Shown here: positions 29,401 through 44,144 of the stretch, in pieces
Layout of the letters: each line of letters opens with the position of its first letter
Numbering within the stretch: the first letter of the stretch is position 1
Assembly (NCBI GenBank): GCA_943704425.1
Contig: CALSCP010000388.1
Span: 69,871-133,870, forward strand
Direction of reading: 5' to 3'
DNA length: 64,000 bases
Source: Ministeria vibrans ATCC 50519
Taxonomy: Eukaryota > Opisthokonta > Filasterea
Notes under the pieces: model-generated
Databases searched by the model: none
What the model saw: only the letters and a program-made list of their open reading frames with translations
What the model was told of the DNA's origin: nothing
Made by a program: the position numbers and the translations under genes

Positions 29401-31326
29401 TTACATTAATCGTTTCCGCAGGGCCGCTCTCACTCTCTCGCGCACCCCCCGCTCGGCGTCTTCGTCCTCCTGTTCCTGTTCCACTGCCAGTCCGGCGTCG
29501 ACCTCCTCGTCCAGCCCACTGTCATAGTTCCCAGCAACACCGTTGTTGTTATTTTCACTATTGACCTGTATGAATGGCATCACTGTGCCCTGAGTGTTCA
29601 GGCGCGCCTGCAGCACTTGCACCTCCGCAGTGCGTTTAGCGACCACACTCGCCTCCACCGTCAGTCGTCGCTTTAGGTCTCGCTCGCGGTGCGCTGCCGC
29701 CTGCCTTGTGTCCTCCACCTGTGCGACCAGTTGACGCGTCGTCTCGTTGGTCACCCGTCGATATTCATTCACCATGCGCACGCGTGTACTGCGCTCGCGC
29801 TCTCGTTCTCGTTCACTGGCCTTGTGCTTGGTCACTGCTCTTTGCAGTGCTTCTTCTGTCCGTCTCCGTGCCGATTCTGCCCGCGTCAGTCTCTTCTGCT
29901 CCTCTGTCAGCTCACTCTGCAGTTGCTGCACCGTCTCTTCCAACGCGTGTACTGTCTCTTCGAGTCGCTCTGCCCGCTTCTCCGACTCCTCATACTGCCT
30001 GGCAAGTTCTCCTTCGCTCCTAGCGTGCTCTGCAACACTTCGCTCAAGCTCTTCCGCACGCATCCGCCAACGTTGCTCCGACTCGTCCGCCACGCTCAAG
30101 CGACCCTTCAACGAGCGTACGTCGTGCTCGAGTCCGTCGCACTGTGCCAGTCGCGTCGACACCCACCGCCCCAGTGCTTCTGCCTCCATAGACCGTCCGC
30201 CCTCCACCGCCGTGTACACTCCATTCACAATGGTCTCCAGTCGCTCGTTCTCGCTCACCAGCACATCTGCCGATGCGCGCAGTGCGTCCAGTGCCGTTCG
30301 CGTGCGCTCGCCACTCGCACGCAGCGCATCGCGCTCACTCTCTACCTCTTCCAACTCTCGAACGCGTGCCTTGAGCTGCGTCACGTTCACAAGCGTTTGT
30401 CGCTGTTGCAACTCACTTGTAGATTTGCTCCGCTCCAGCTCGTCGCGCAGCTGTTCCAGTTGCCCTCGTACGCGATCCGCCATCTGCTTTTCCCGCGCCA
30501 GTTGTGCCTCCATTTCTTCCTTGCTGCGTGCCTGTAGCGTGCGCACCTCGTGCATTTCCGACTCATGCACTCGACCAAGTCGTTCCAGTTCGCTCACATA
30601 GCGTTGCTGTGCCTCATCCGTTCTCTGTGTCTGCTCCCTCATTGTTCCCCGTGCTTCTTCCTCCATTTCTTCCACTCGACGTTCAAGCAACATCACCCGC
30701 GCACGCCACTCCGACTCACGCCTGACCAGATCCGCTTCTGTACTCAACGCAACCTGGCGCGCCTCATTTAGGGACTCGCGTACCGCAGCGAGACACGATG
30801 ACTCGGCCGCAAGGCGTGTCTCCATCTCACGCTGCGTGAGCGTTGCCCTGTGCTGAACGCGCTCCAGCTCGGCGCGCGCCTGTGCAATTGTCGCAGTCTC
30901 TTGTTCGTCGAGCCTCGCCAAGAGTTGCAAATTCTCGCGCTCCATCGTCTCGCACAGCTGTACCAGCACTTGCCGATCGCCTTGCTCGAGGAGACGCGCA
31001 TCGCTCAATTCCAGGCGAGCCTCCCTCACCCGACGCTCAGCTTCGTCCACACGCGCACACAGCGCATCGCGCTCCTCCGTCAGCTGCTCAATAAGAGCGT
31101 GCAGCGCAGACACGGTAGCCTCCACTTCCCGCGCGCGCTGCTTCGAGCGGACACGGCCGTCGTCGTGAACGACACTCAAAAGCTGTGCAAGTTCGCGTGC
31201 TTTTCCCTCCGTCTCCCGAACGTCCCGCACCGCCTCCGCAAGCGCATTCTCACCCATGTACGCAAAACGTTTCGTTGACAATGTACCGTTGAAGCGTGAG
31301 CGTGATTGGGATTGACAGGTTGACAT
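29401..31326 (-). CDS. Long coiled-coil protein, unknown
   Basis: Single-exon reading frame of 641 codons. From about residue 25 to 580 it is almost continuous heptad coiled coil rich in Glu, Arg, Leu and Ala (for example ELEDVE-like and RTRTALDALRASADVL segments). It is followed by a short break (FIQVNSENNNNGVAGNYD) and an acidic then basic C-terminus (VRERVRAALRKRLM). A second ATG about 23 codons in (MGENALAEAV) is an alternative start. Composition resembles centrosomal, golgin or SMC-like rods, but there is no diagnostic head or tail domain. It starts 183 bp from the first exon of POLR3B on the other strand. Confidence 0.75.
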   Translation of the reverse strand: MSTCQSQSRSRFNGTLSTKRFAYMGENALAEAVRDVRETEGKARELAQLLSVVHDDGRVRSKQRAREVEATVSALHALIEQLTEERDALCARVDEAERRVREARLELSDARLLEQGDRQVLVQLCETMERENLQLLARLDEQETATIAQARAELERVQHRATLTQREMETRLAAESSCLAAVRESLNEARQVALSTEADLVRRESEWRARVMLLERRVEEMEEEARGTMREQTQRTDEAQQRYVSELERLGRVHESEMHEVRTLQARSKEEMEAQLAREKQMADRVRGQLEQLRDELERSKSTSELQQRQTLVNVTQLKARVRELEEVESERDALRASGERTRTALDALRASADVLVSENERLETIVNGVYTAVEGGRSMEAEALGRWVSTRLAQCDGLEHDVRSLKGRLSVADESEQRWRMRAEELERSVAEHARSEGELARQYEESEKRAERLEETVHALEETVQQLQSELTEEQKRLTRAESARRRTEEALQRAVTKHKASERERERERSTRVRMVNEYRRVTNETTRQLVAQVEDTRQAAAHRERDLKRRLTVEASVVAKRTAEVQVLQARLNTQGTVMPFIQVNSENNNNGVAGNYDSGLDEEVDAGLAVEQEQEDEDAERGVRERVRAALRKRLM

Positions 31327-31509
31327 TAATAAAACTATTGCGATTTTACATTAATTATTTTTGAAATTTCGTCGTATTCGTAGTTTCCAAAGAGTCAAGA
31401 CGTATCTCAACTATTCAAAAATATCTGATCTCCTTGTTTGTTCTCTTTCTCTCGCGCTTGATCGCCGTATCCTTTGTGTTTCTTTGAATTTGCCATTGAG
31501 CAAAACAGG
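31327..31509. promoter_or_regulatory. Short divergent promoter, coiled-coil gene / POLR3B
   Basis: Only 183 bp separate the minus-strand coiled-coil ATG and the plus-strand POLR3B ATG exon. The interval must hold both start regions. It is AT-rich next to the minus-strand gene and CT-rich further right. No defined box is seen. Confidence 0.4.
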
Positions 31510-31648
31510 ATGGTACACGCCTCAGTTGGGTGTTTTGCAATCTAACTCGCAACGTCGCTCTCCCCTTTGTCTTTTGCAGGGACGCACAAGCGATGCCAAG
31601 AAGGGCGAGACGCTTGAGGATTTGCAGAAGCCCGTTTCGAAAATCGAG
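31510..31648 (+). CDS. POLR3B: POLR3B (RPC2) exons 1-2, displaced 5' part
   Basis: Exon 1 is apparently just ATG (31510-31512) followed by GTACAC. Exon 2 is 31580-31648 (23 codons, GRTSDAKKGETLEDLQKPVS then KIE), ending at a GTAAGA donor in phase 0. The C-terminal part of exon 2 aligns with the RPC2 N-terminus (TPEQLAAPIPTVE before the EKWRLLPAFLK block). The next POLR3B exon, DKWKLLPAFLK, is at 39036-39068 in the same phase. Between them sit a poly-T tract and unrelated genes, as expected if an assembly junction cut the intron. The identity of exon 2 is firm by continuity. The ATG-only exon is likely but unproven. Confidence 0.78.
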
Positions 31649-31895
31649 GTAAGAACGGACGAAACACGTTTGGTTTCATCAGGGGATCTCTCTCTCTCTC
31701 TCTCGCTCTGTCTCTCTCGCCCTCTTCCCTCTCTCTACACTCTCTCCTCTCTCTCTCTCTCTGTGCTCTCTTTCGCCTCCATCCCACCCTACCTTGATAC
31801 CCACGACACTCATGCGTGCCCAGTGCACCTGTGCATGCCGTTGCCGCCCTCCCTCGACCCCAACAGCCTCCGCTAATCACACGAGTCTGACACTG

Positions 31896-31896
<1 letters not shown>

Positions 31897-31926
<30 letters not shown>
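31897..31926. other. Poly-T junction (assembly junction 2)
   Basis: Homopolymer of 30 T residues without N. To its left lies the CT-rich intron of POLR3B after exon 2. To its right lies the 3' part of the kinase-3 intron leading to LENILL. Neither side continues the other's gene. Confidence 0.85.
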
Positions 31927-31927
<1 letters not shown>

Positions 31928-32040
31928 TGTATTTGCACTTCCGATGTGAGAAATGCCCGTCTGTACTTTGCGTATTCATTTCAACTGGGAAAGGCATCGG
32001 TAGTATATTATGAGTGATTAAACTGTACCGTTGTGTTTAG

Positions 32041-33616
32041 CTGGAGAACATTTTGCTGACAGAGGACGACGATGTTGTGATTGCTGACTTTGGCTTTGCG
32101 ACATGGGTCAACACGGGCTTTGACCTCTCCACCACCTGTGGCACTCCCACCTACGCATGTCCCGAGCTGTTCTCCAAAGAGCCCTCCTACAACGGTCGAA
32201 GTGTACGAAACGAGATGCACAAGGAGAGGAGTGTCTTTGTGGTGTGTGTGTGTGTGTCTTTGTGGTGTGAGTGAGAAATCTGCATGACAAACAGTCTTTC
32301 TCTCTCTTTTTCACTCTCTCCCGATACGTCTGTGTGACAATCTTTCACGCTCTCTTTATCATTTTCTCACTCTCTTTTTCACTTTCTTACGATGCACACT
32401 CAGGTTGACATTTGGGCGCTGGGCGTTGTTCTCTTCCATCTGATCGCTGGGTATGGCCCCTTTGACGCCTCCACAATTGCCGCCGTGCGCAATCTCGTGC
32501 TCAAAGGCGACTTTGACATGCCTACTTTTTTCAGTCAAGGTATAATTGTACACATCAAAAATAGTATTACTATTATTATATTCATTATTCTATTATTATT
32601 ATTATTATTTTTATTATTATTATTATTATTATTGTTGTTATTGTTGTTGTTGTTGTTGTTGTTTTTATTATTATTGGGCGACATTCTGCTTGATTGAGCT
32701 GTGACGGCCCGCGTTAAATTGATCTTATGCTGGTGTAGACGTCCGAGATGTTATCTCACGCATGCTTGAAGTGGAGCCGATGAAGCGGATTACCATGGCC
32801 GAGCTCATTCAACATCCGTGGGTGGTTGCCGGCGAGGGCGATGGTACTGTGTTGGGCGCATACACAGACGACCTCACCAAGAGCTATGGGCGTCTCATGG
32901 CTACTGTGGAAAATAGTCTCGGCTCGGAGGAGGATGCACAAGTGGTGGCTGAAGTCACAACGTCACCACCACCCGTCTCACCCCAGCTGGTGGCGTCCTC
33001 CTTCAATTTCCACGACTGTGACCAGATCTTGATGCCCGTCGACATGGCCGTCTCGCCCGTGGATTCGGCCGAAGACTCCGATTGCTACAGTTTCGGCATG
33101 GACACAAATTCTCCCATGCGTCGTGCTCGTTCGCGCGGCGACAGCGGCCGAGACGAGAACGTGTTTATCGTAGTGGACGACTACCACGACGACGATGGTC
33201 ATCAAAGAGGAATCACCTCCGGCCAACCGCGCGTCAAGCTGACGACCACTCGTAGCGAACCCCTGTTGCAACACTTACGCGTTCCTTCCAAGAGCAGTAC
33301 CGCCGCCAGCCGCTCGCGACCGCGCAGCAGAGGCGCCTGCACTGCACATCGTCCAGCCAAATCACCGACCCCCTCTGCAGTACAGGATCCACAACCCCGC
33401 ATCCGTTATGCCTACCACTCCCTCTCACGTGGCTCTTCTGTGCACTCCTCACTATCCTCTCCCACCTCCACCTCGCAGTCCAACCCGATCACACCCACTC
33501 GCACACCCCCTTCGTCTCACACGGTCCTTCCCGCCGCCACCAAGCCCAAGTCTGCTTCCACTCCCTTGTTTCCCTTTTTCACGCACATGTTCCGTCGCAA
33601 GAAGACAAAGCACTAA
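32041..33616 (+). CDS. AMPK-type kinase 3, C-lobe portion (exons 3-5)
   Basis: Exons 32041-32202, 32404-32539 and 32739-33616. The sequence begins abruptly at LENILLTEDDDVVIADFGFA, which must follow an HRDLK exon. It continues with TTCGTPTYACPELFSKEPSY, VDIWALGVVLFHLIAGYGPF, and EPMKRITMAELIQHPWVV. The 136-nt exon has the same length and phase as in kinases 1 and 2. The region after the kinase domain is Ser/Pro/His-rich and lacks a clear UBA segment. It ends with a basic hydrophobic motif (FFTHMFRRKKTKH) like the tails of kinases 1 and 2. Its N-lobe is at 16049-16900. As an isolated fragment it would lack the ATP-binding lobe. Confidence 0.9.
32590..32675 (+). repeat. (ATT)n(GTT)n tract in kinase 3 intron
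   Basis: ATT units pass into GTT units and back to ATT inside the intron 32540-32738. A similar GTT/ATT compound tract occurs in a POLR3B intron at 43311-43357. Confidence 0.85.
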
Positions 33617-33886
33617 ATCCACACACTCTCTCTTCCACGCCATGGTCTATGCACCGATGTAACCGACAATACTTATAATGCACAGTTCATTTACTATTAT
33701 TGATAATTTATCCAGACAAATTAAGATAACGTCATTGTTCTTTTATTATCCTTTATAATTATTATTATGATGCATGGCGTACCATTGCGATTACCTCACT
33801 GAATAGCGATTGAACTCGTGCTTTTGATGTTGATCCTGGTGACTGTATTATTAATAAATTAAATGGGTTGTATTCTTCCTTTGTTA

Positions 33887-36800
33887 TTATGCACTCAGAG
33901 CACACTCAATGATCGCGCGGAGAATACGCTCATGGCCATCATGTTCGGAGGACATCGGCTTCCCGAGTGCGGCGCCTGCTGTGCACAGGGTGCGCTGGAA
34001 GGCAGCCACGAGGGTGTCGCGCAACAGCCACCGCACAAGCAACGCGTATGGTGAGCCTCCTTTACACGACTCGTCACCGGCGCCGCTCGACACACCACTA
34101 TTTGCCTGTTCACCACCCAATGCCCGCTCCATTTCCTTGCGCTCCATGTCAAGCCAGTTGTCAAAAAGAGATGTGTCCTGCTCGCCCGTGTACGGCGAGA
34201 AGAAGTCACTGCGCTCAAAGGCAAAGTCAAAATCGACTGGTGCAATAAGCTGCCCGGCCTCCGTCGTCTGTTGCAGCACCACAAAATTGTTGGGGTGTGC
34301 ATTGCAGTGGGGCTCGACGGGCGAATGATCAAAGAAAGTGCCCCAGTTGATGGACTCGCGCTGGAGCGCACCCAGCACAAGAGCCACCTCTGTCCCAAGA
34401 CGACTCATGAGAGACACCAGTGCCACGGTGACGGAGAGTGCGTCGTGGCGTGCGGTGATGGTGGGAAACATGAGGGACACGGCGGGTGCCAGAGCACATC
34501 GCAATAGCAGCACAGAGTGGTGAAGATCAGGATTGTCGTCGCTCATGCTGCAGTGCGCGTCGACGGGTTGCGCACGGGAGTCGGCACGTCCCGTTGAGCA
34601 GGCACTCCACGTTGGTGCCATAGTGCCGTCCTCATTGACGACGCGCGTACTCTCCGTGCTGTCACAGTGCCGACGAATAGCACTGGCAAGAGCGTCCAAC
34701 TGTGACTGCGAAGGAGGCACACGAGTGAGAAGGAGCCGTTCGAGTCCACCGAGCAGGTCGGCATCAAGTCGTCGCTCACCGACCGTCTCAAAGATCCCAC
34801 AGCAGGGACGTGCGTCCCCCGCAAGACCTGCAAGCAACGAGGAAGAGTCCCCGTCAAAGTCATAGCGCCATTGACCTACAGAGCGGTTTCCAGCAATCAT
34901 GTGCAGAGGCTTGAGCACGCGCGCGACACGCTCGGTCATGGCAAGCTCGCGTTCGACAGTCGACGGAAACTGAGAGCCACGCAACTCGGTGCCGTCGAGA
35001 AGTGCCTGGAACGGCATGCCAGGGAAAGAGAAGGTACACAGAGGAGGGGCAGCACAGCCAACAAAGTTGCCGCAGCCCTTGAGGCGGAGGTATACGTCGG
35101 TGCCGTCGGATGTGGAGATGGGCATGACGGCAGAGCGATCGCCGGAGCGCCACGCCCAGCGAGCGCCCGCAGGAACCTTGAGCAGTGGCTCAGCGAGTAG
35201 GTGCGCGTAAGCAATGGGAAACCCTTGAGGTTCCGACGACGCAGACGGAGGGTGTGGAAGAAAGTCTGCTGAGGGCACACAAGGAAGGTAGAGGGAAGAC
35301 CCTTTATGAGATAACGGCTGAAGGCGCGAGTGCGCTGCAATGCGTGCTGCCTTTGACACGCGCGCAAGAGACGCCACAAGCGAGGTACCATCCGACACGA
35401 TGGGTGAAGCAGCGGTCTTTGGAGGCGGGGACTGGGCGTCGTTGATGTTGTGTGTGGGAAGCGAGAGGGAGGAGGGAGCGACGAGCGAGTCGGGCTGATG
35501 GGGCATAGCGACACCCGAGACGGGTGCAAGGAAGACGCGTTGGTGTGCGCCGCGACTGAAGAAGAGCGCGCTCTTTGACGACACTTGAACTGGCGAGTCC
35601 ATCGGAGAACTGGCGCAGCTACAGAACATGCACGTTGGATTGGGGTCGACACAATAGGAGAAGCACTCGTGTGAGGCAAGGTCCATTTTGGTCCAGTGTG
35701 GCAGCGCAGGGGCAGAATTGTCATAGCCGTCGACAAAGAGCGACTGGAGCCAGACTGAGATGGCTGCACCTGCGCCGGCGGTGCAGGAAAGGACGGTGGA
35801 GCCCACGGAGGCGGTGGGAACGGCAGAAGAGGCGTCGTGTGCAGGCATCAAGTGGGCAATACTGGAGTGCTCCAGGATGTGCTGGGGGGTGAGCGTACTC
35901 AGGGGAATGGTGGTAGAAGTGCGCGAATCGACGTTGTTGCAAGCAAAGCAAGGTTGGCGCGAAGGGCGAGGGAACACGTCGGAGACCCACGCGAGTGCCC
36001 AGGAAGAGGCAGAGAGATAGGAGAGATTTAGACGGGTACAGAGTGACGAGATGGCCAAGTCGTACGTGGCGCCCACATCGACGGCATTGAAGATGCAGGT
36101 GGCACGCTGGGCAAGACGCGTCACCAGGTCAAACTGGGTCACTACATTTGCATGGTACGCTTCGATGGTGGGTGTGGTGGCAACGCGATGGGTGTGTACG
36201 AGGGTTTCACGGGCGGCGTCTACTTTGCGCTGGCCAAGGTGGCGCTGGTGGAAGAGCACCTGTCGGTTGAGATTGGAGGCATCCACGGTGTCACAATCAA
36301 CTAACATGAGGTGGCCAATGCCCAAGCGGCACAAGTGCAGTGCAGCGGCACACCCAATGCCGCCCACGCCAAGCAGTAGGACACTTTGGCCGGCGAGCGT
36401 GTCCTGGCGCCACTTGTCGACGGCCGATTGACGCGAGAACACTTCGGAGACGGACGCAGATAGTGTTGGGCAATCGGAAGAGGAGGAGGAGGACAAAGGA
36501 GGGGAAACGGGCGGGTGGAAGAGGGGTCGCATTGCGTCGAGAACATCGAGCAGTTGCGGGAGAAGGTCAATATCGCTGTCGGAGGCGCGCACAAAGGCAG
36601 CGGTGCGCTCAATCCAATTGATCATGCGTACTTGGTCCGCCGGCGCAGTATGGTGGAGGGCGTCGAGATCGCGCAGAAGCACAAGGTCGCGCGAGCGGAG
36701 TGCAGCGGGTGGGTTGTACGACTCGAGCCATTGCAAGAGGCCGGGAAGGGAGAGGTCGCCGCAGTCGGTGTGTGCGACGGCATCGAAGGTAGTCAGTAGC

Positions 36801-37832
36801 GCATGCAGGTGATTGCCAAGGAACCAACGGCGCACCGAGGTAGTGCCACAGAGAGCCTGTCGAATGAGCAAGATACTTTTGCTGAAGACCTCGTGGTAGC
36901 GCAATGATCGGTGTGTAAGAGCGAGGTCACAGTCGTAAAGACAGTCGTCCTTGTCGGCATTTTCGCCATTTGAGGGTGCATTTATTGCAGCTGCTGCACG
37001 ATCTAATCGTTCTTGGCGACGTCTATTTTCATGATGGACGCCCACAGAGACGGCGAGCGTGTCGAGGCGCGCGGGAGAGGAAGAAGAGGCAACGGCAAGG
37101 ATGGGCGCATTGAAACTGTCGAAGAGGAGAATCTCAATGGAGCCTGCCAGTGGCACATTGACGAGAACGCTGACCCAGTGATCGACGACGCCCAGCAAGA
37201 ATGCGCGCGTCGAGCGCCTCTCCGCTACGCCCAGGTCGATCATGACTTTCTCAACGTCCTTGACGTCTGCTGCGCTGTGCATTTCGACCAAGGCAGTCAT
37301 CGGCACAAAGGAGACTGCCTGGATAGCCTGCTCAACATGACTTCGTTCAAAAATGCATTCCTCAAGCGTGGCGCACTCGCGTTCCGCCTCCGTCTCGTGT
37401 GGTGCGATGGTTGTTTTGAGCCGTCGACAAAACTCGCCAAAGCCGTCCGTTCCATCGCCATTCTCCTCGCCACGCAATCGTGCCAGAGCCTGCGCATTTC
37501 CCATGGCTGCCTGGTAGCACAGGGTCGCATTGTAGATTGCATGGTAGCCGCAGTTTCTGTCCTGAGGCGGGCGCGGCCGGTGAGAAGACAAGATGGTCGA
37601 GCAGAGAGTGGAGGAGAGAGTTTACCTTCGAATTTTGAGCCCGCACTGCGATTTGCGCAGTCACCACGTTGTGTGCGTGATCATGTTCGACAAACACAGC
37701 GCGGTCGATAAGCTTGGGAAGGACATTTTCCGTCATTTCTTCAAAAATATTAAAATTAATGGGTGTTCCGTACTTCCGTGTTCCAGATGGCTGGTGACTA
37801 AACATCACGAAACAGGCCAACGCGTCATTCAA
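33887..37832 (-). CDS. Papain-like protease / E1-like / kinase-like fusion protein
   Basis: Two exons, 37832-37626 and 37561-33887, joined in phase 0 (about 1293 aa). Near residue 73 is NCGYHAIYNA, then DHWVSVLV near 198 and LLFDSFN near 215. This is a Cys...His...Asp layout as in papain-fold (de)ubiquitin-like peptidases. Near residue 460 a ThiF/MoeB/E1 adenylation domain starts: VLLLGVGGIGCAAALHLCRL, VDCDTVDASNLNRQVLF (acidic ribose site and Arg finger), an ANVV...FNAVD block, and two CxxC pairs (CFACNN near 611, CMFCSC near 716) that would hold zinc. The last 450 residues contain YLRLKGCGN, ELRGSQFPSTVEREL, and HPNNFVVL followed by VDFDFAFE near 1156-1175, a layout reminiscent of atypical kinase/phosphotransferase folds. 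The E1 domain is firm, the protease probable, the kinase-like tail tentative. Substrate and modifier are unknown. Confidence 0.8.
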
Positions 37833-38430
37833 AGATCAACAGGCAAGTGAGGCAACAGCGAAGTCACTCAAGTCAGCGATCAGTTAACACTCAAATGCTA
37901 GTGCCATGCCACTGTGCCCTTGCCGAACAAGAAGAATTTGAAATAAATAACAGAACTGCAGACCCTTTTCGCCCGAAACGGCACAGTCTGCCTCTAGAGA
38001 GGTCTATACGCTTATTATAGACAATAATCTGGTCCCAATCGTTTACGACAGACCATTGGCTCAGCGGACGGGCTTTGCAATTGTATTTACTTTTCTTTTG
38101 CGAAACAGTTTCGCGCCCCACGCGCCTTGGTGCTGGTTAATCGTTCAAACGTTGGTGGTCCAAAGTGTAGTTGTACAACGTAGTACCCAGATCGGACAAT
38201 TTGAAGGTCGTTCAAGTGTCCGATCCCCGGTTGCGCCGTTGCGGTTGCGTACGGATCTAACTGGAACGGATTTTTTTGCGACAGGAATAAGGCGCGACCG
38301 AAGTCCAAACTCCAATCACCAATGAACTTGGTCCAAAACATTCTTATTCACCTTCCTGCTCGCGCCACCTTTATTTCCATTGCCTTTTGTGCCTTCACAT
38401 CCCTACCCTCAGAGAGCCATCATTAACGCC
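37833..38430. other. Intergenic, fusion gene / Zn2Cys6 gene
   Basis: About 598 bp between two divergent starts; presumably both promoters. It contains no repeated or coding structure I can recognise. Confidence 0.5.
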
Positions 38431-38522
38431 ATGCCTGAGAAAAAGAAGACCACACGCAAAGTTGTGGCAGCCTGCGTTGCTTGCCGCGAGAAGAAAATCA
38501 AATGCGACGGATCGAGACCATG
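38431..38522 (+). CDS. Zn2Cys6 (Gal4-type) transcription factor, first exon only
   Basis: ATG followed by a Lys-rich stretch (MPEKKKTTRKVV) and ACVACREKKIKCDGSRP, ending TG before a GTAAGC donor. Completing TG with T or C would give the third-group Cys of the binuclear cluster (CxxCRxxKxKCDGxxPC). Such clusters bind DNA and are typical of fungi and some related protists. No exon with the remaining CxxC half is found before the N gap at 38986, nor convincingly at 16951 after re-ordering the blocks. The gene is therefore truncated by the assembly, or the rest is in unsequenced gap DNA. Confidence 0.7.
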
Positions 38523-38950
38523 GTAAGCACCGTTGCGCAGCGTCGATCCATGCATCGCCGGTTGCAGACCACTCAGGGTCGTTTGCGGCGGCCGCCCCTT
38601 TCTGTGAGCGTAATGCGTTATCGAGCGGGGGAGCCGTCGGAAGACGTCGTTGTGTCACCCGACACGCTCGAACCCGTCCGACAGCTTCCCTCCACCCTCC
38701 GGGGCTCCCTAGCACGACAGTTGTACCCATGTCGCACCGCCGCAGTCGCGTGCGATCGTTGGGCGCAAAAGCAGACCCATTTGGAATGAGTCAGTTCGAT
38801 ACGATTCTCTCCTGTGTGGCTCGTGCAAAAAACCTGTTCTTTGTTTCGCTCCCGCTTGTCTCAGTCACCGTATCATATGCTGTTTAATCACTTTTCCGTG
38901 CGCCGATTCGCAATCAGTGGCAATTTTCCTTATCTCGGTCCGTTGTCTCA

Positions 38951-38995
38951 CTTTTTTTTTTTTTTATCGTTTTTTTTTTTCTCCCNNNNNNNNNN
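38951..38995. other. Poly-T plus N gap (assembly junction 3)
   Basis: T-rich homopolymers, then CTCCC and ten undetermined bases (38986-38995), then more T. The left side belongs to the Zn2Cys6 gene region and the right side to the POLR3B intron just before exon DKWKLLPAFLK. Confidence 0.95.
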
Positions 38996-39035
38996 TTTTT
39001 TTCGCTCTGTCTCTCTCTCTCTCTTTCTTCTCCAG

Positions 39036-44075
<5,040 letters not shown>

Positions 44076-44144
44076 CGAGACTTTATACAAACACAATACA
44101 ATACAGTATATTTTCATATCGTTACAACCCAATGATTATTGTGA

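Noticed and set aside
16901-32040. A genuine 15-kb intron in kinase 3 containing eight other genes
   Set aside because: Other introns here are almost all under 700 bp, the interval holds genes on both strands and begins with an N gap, and POLR3B shows the complementary break. Mis-assembly explains both.
38523-38985. A second Zn2Cys6 exon completing the zinc cluster
   Set aside because: No AG acceptor here is followed by a Cys-x-x-Cys in the required phase; the candidates lead to stops or lack cysteines.
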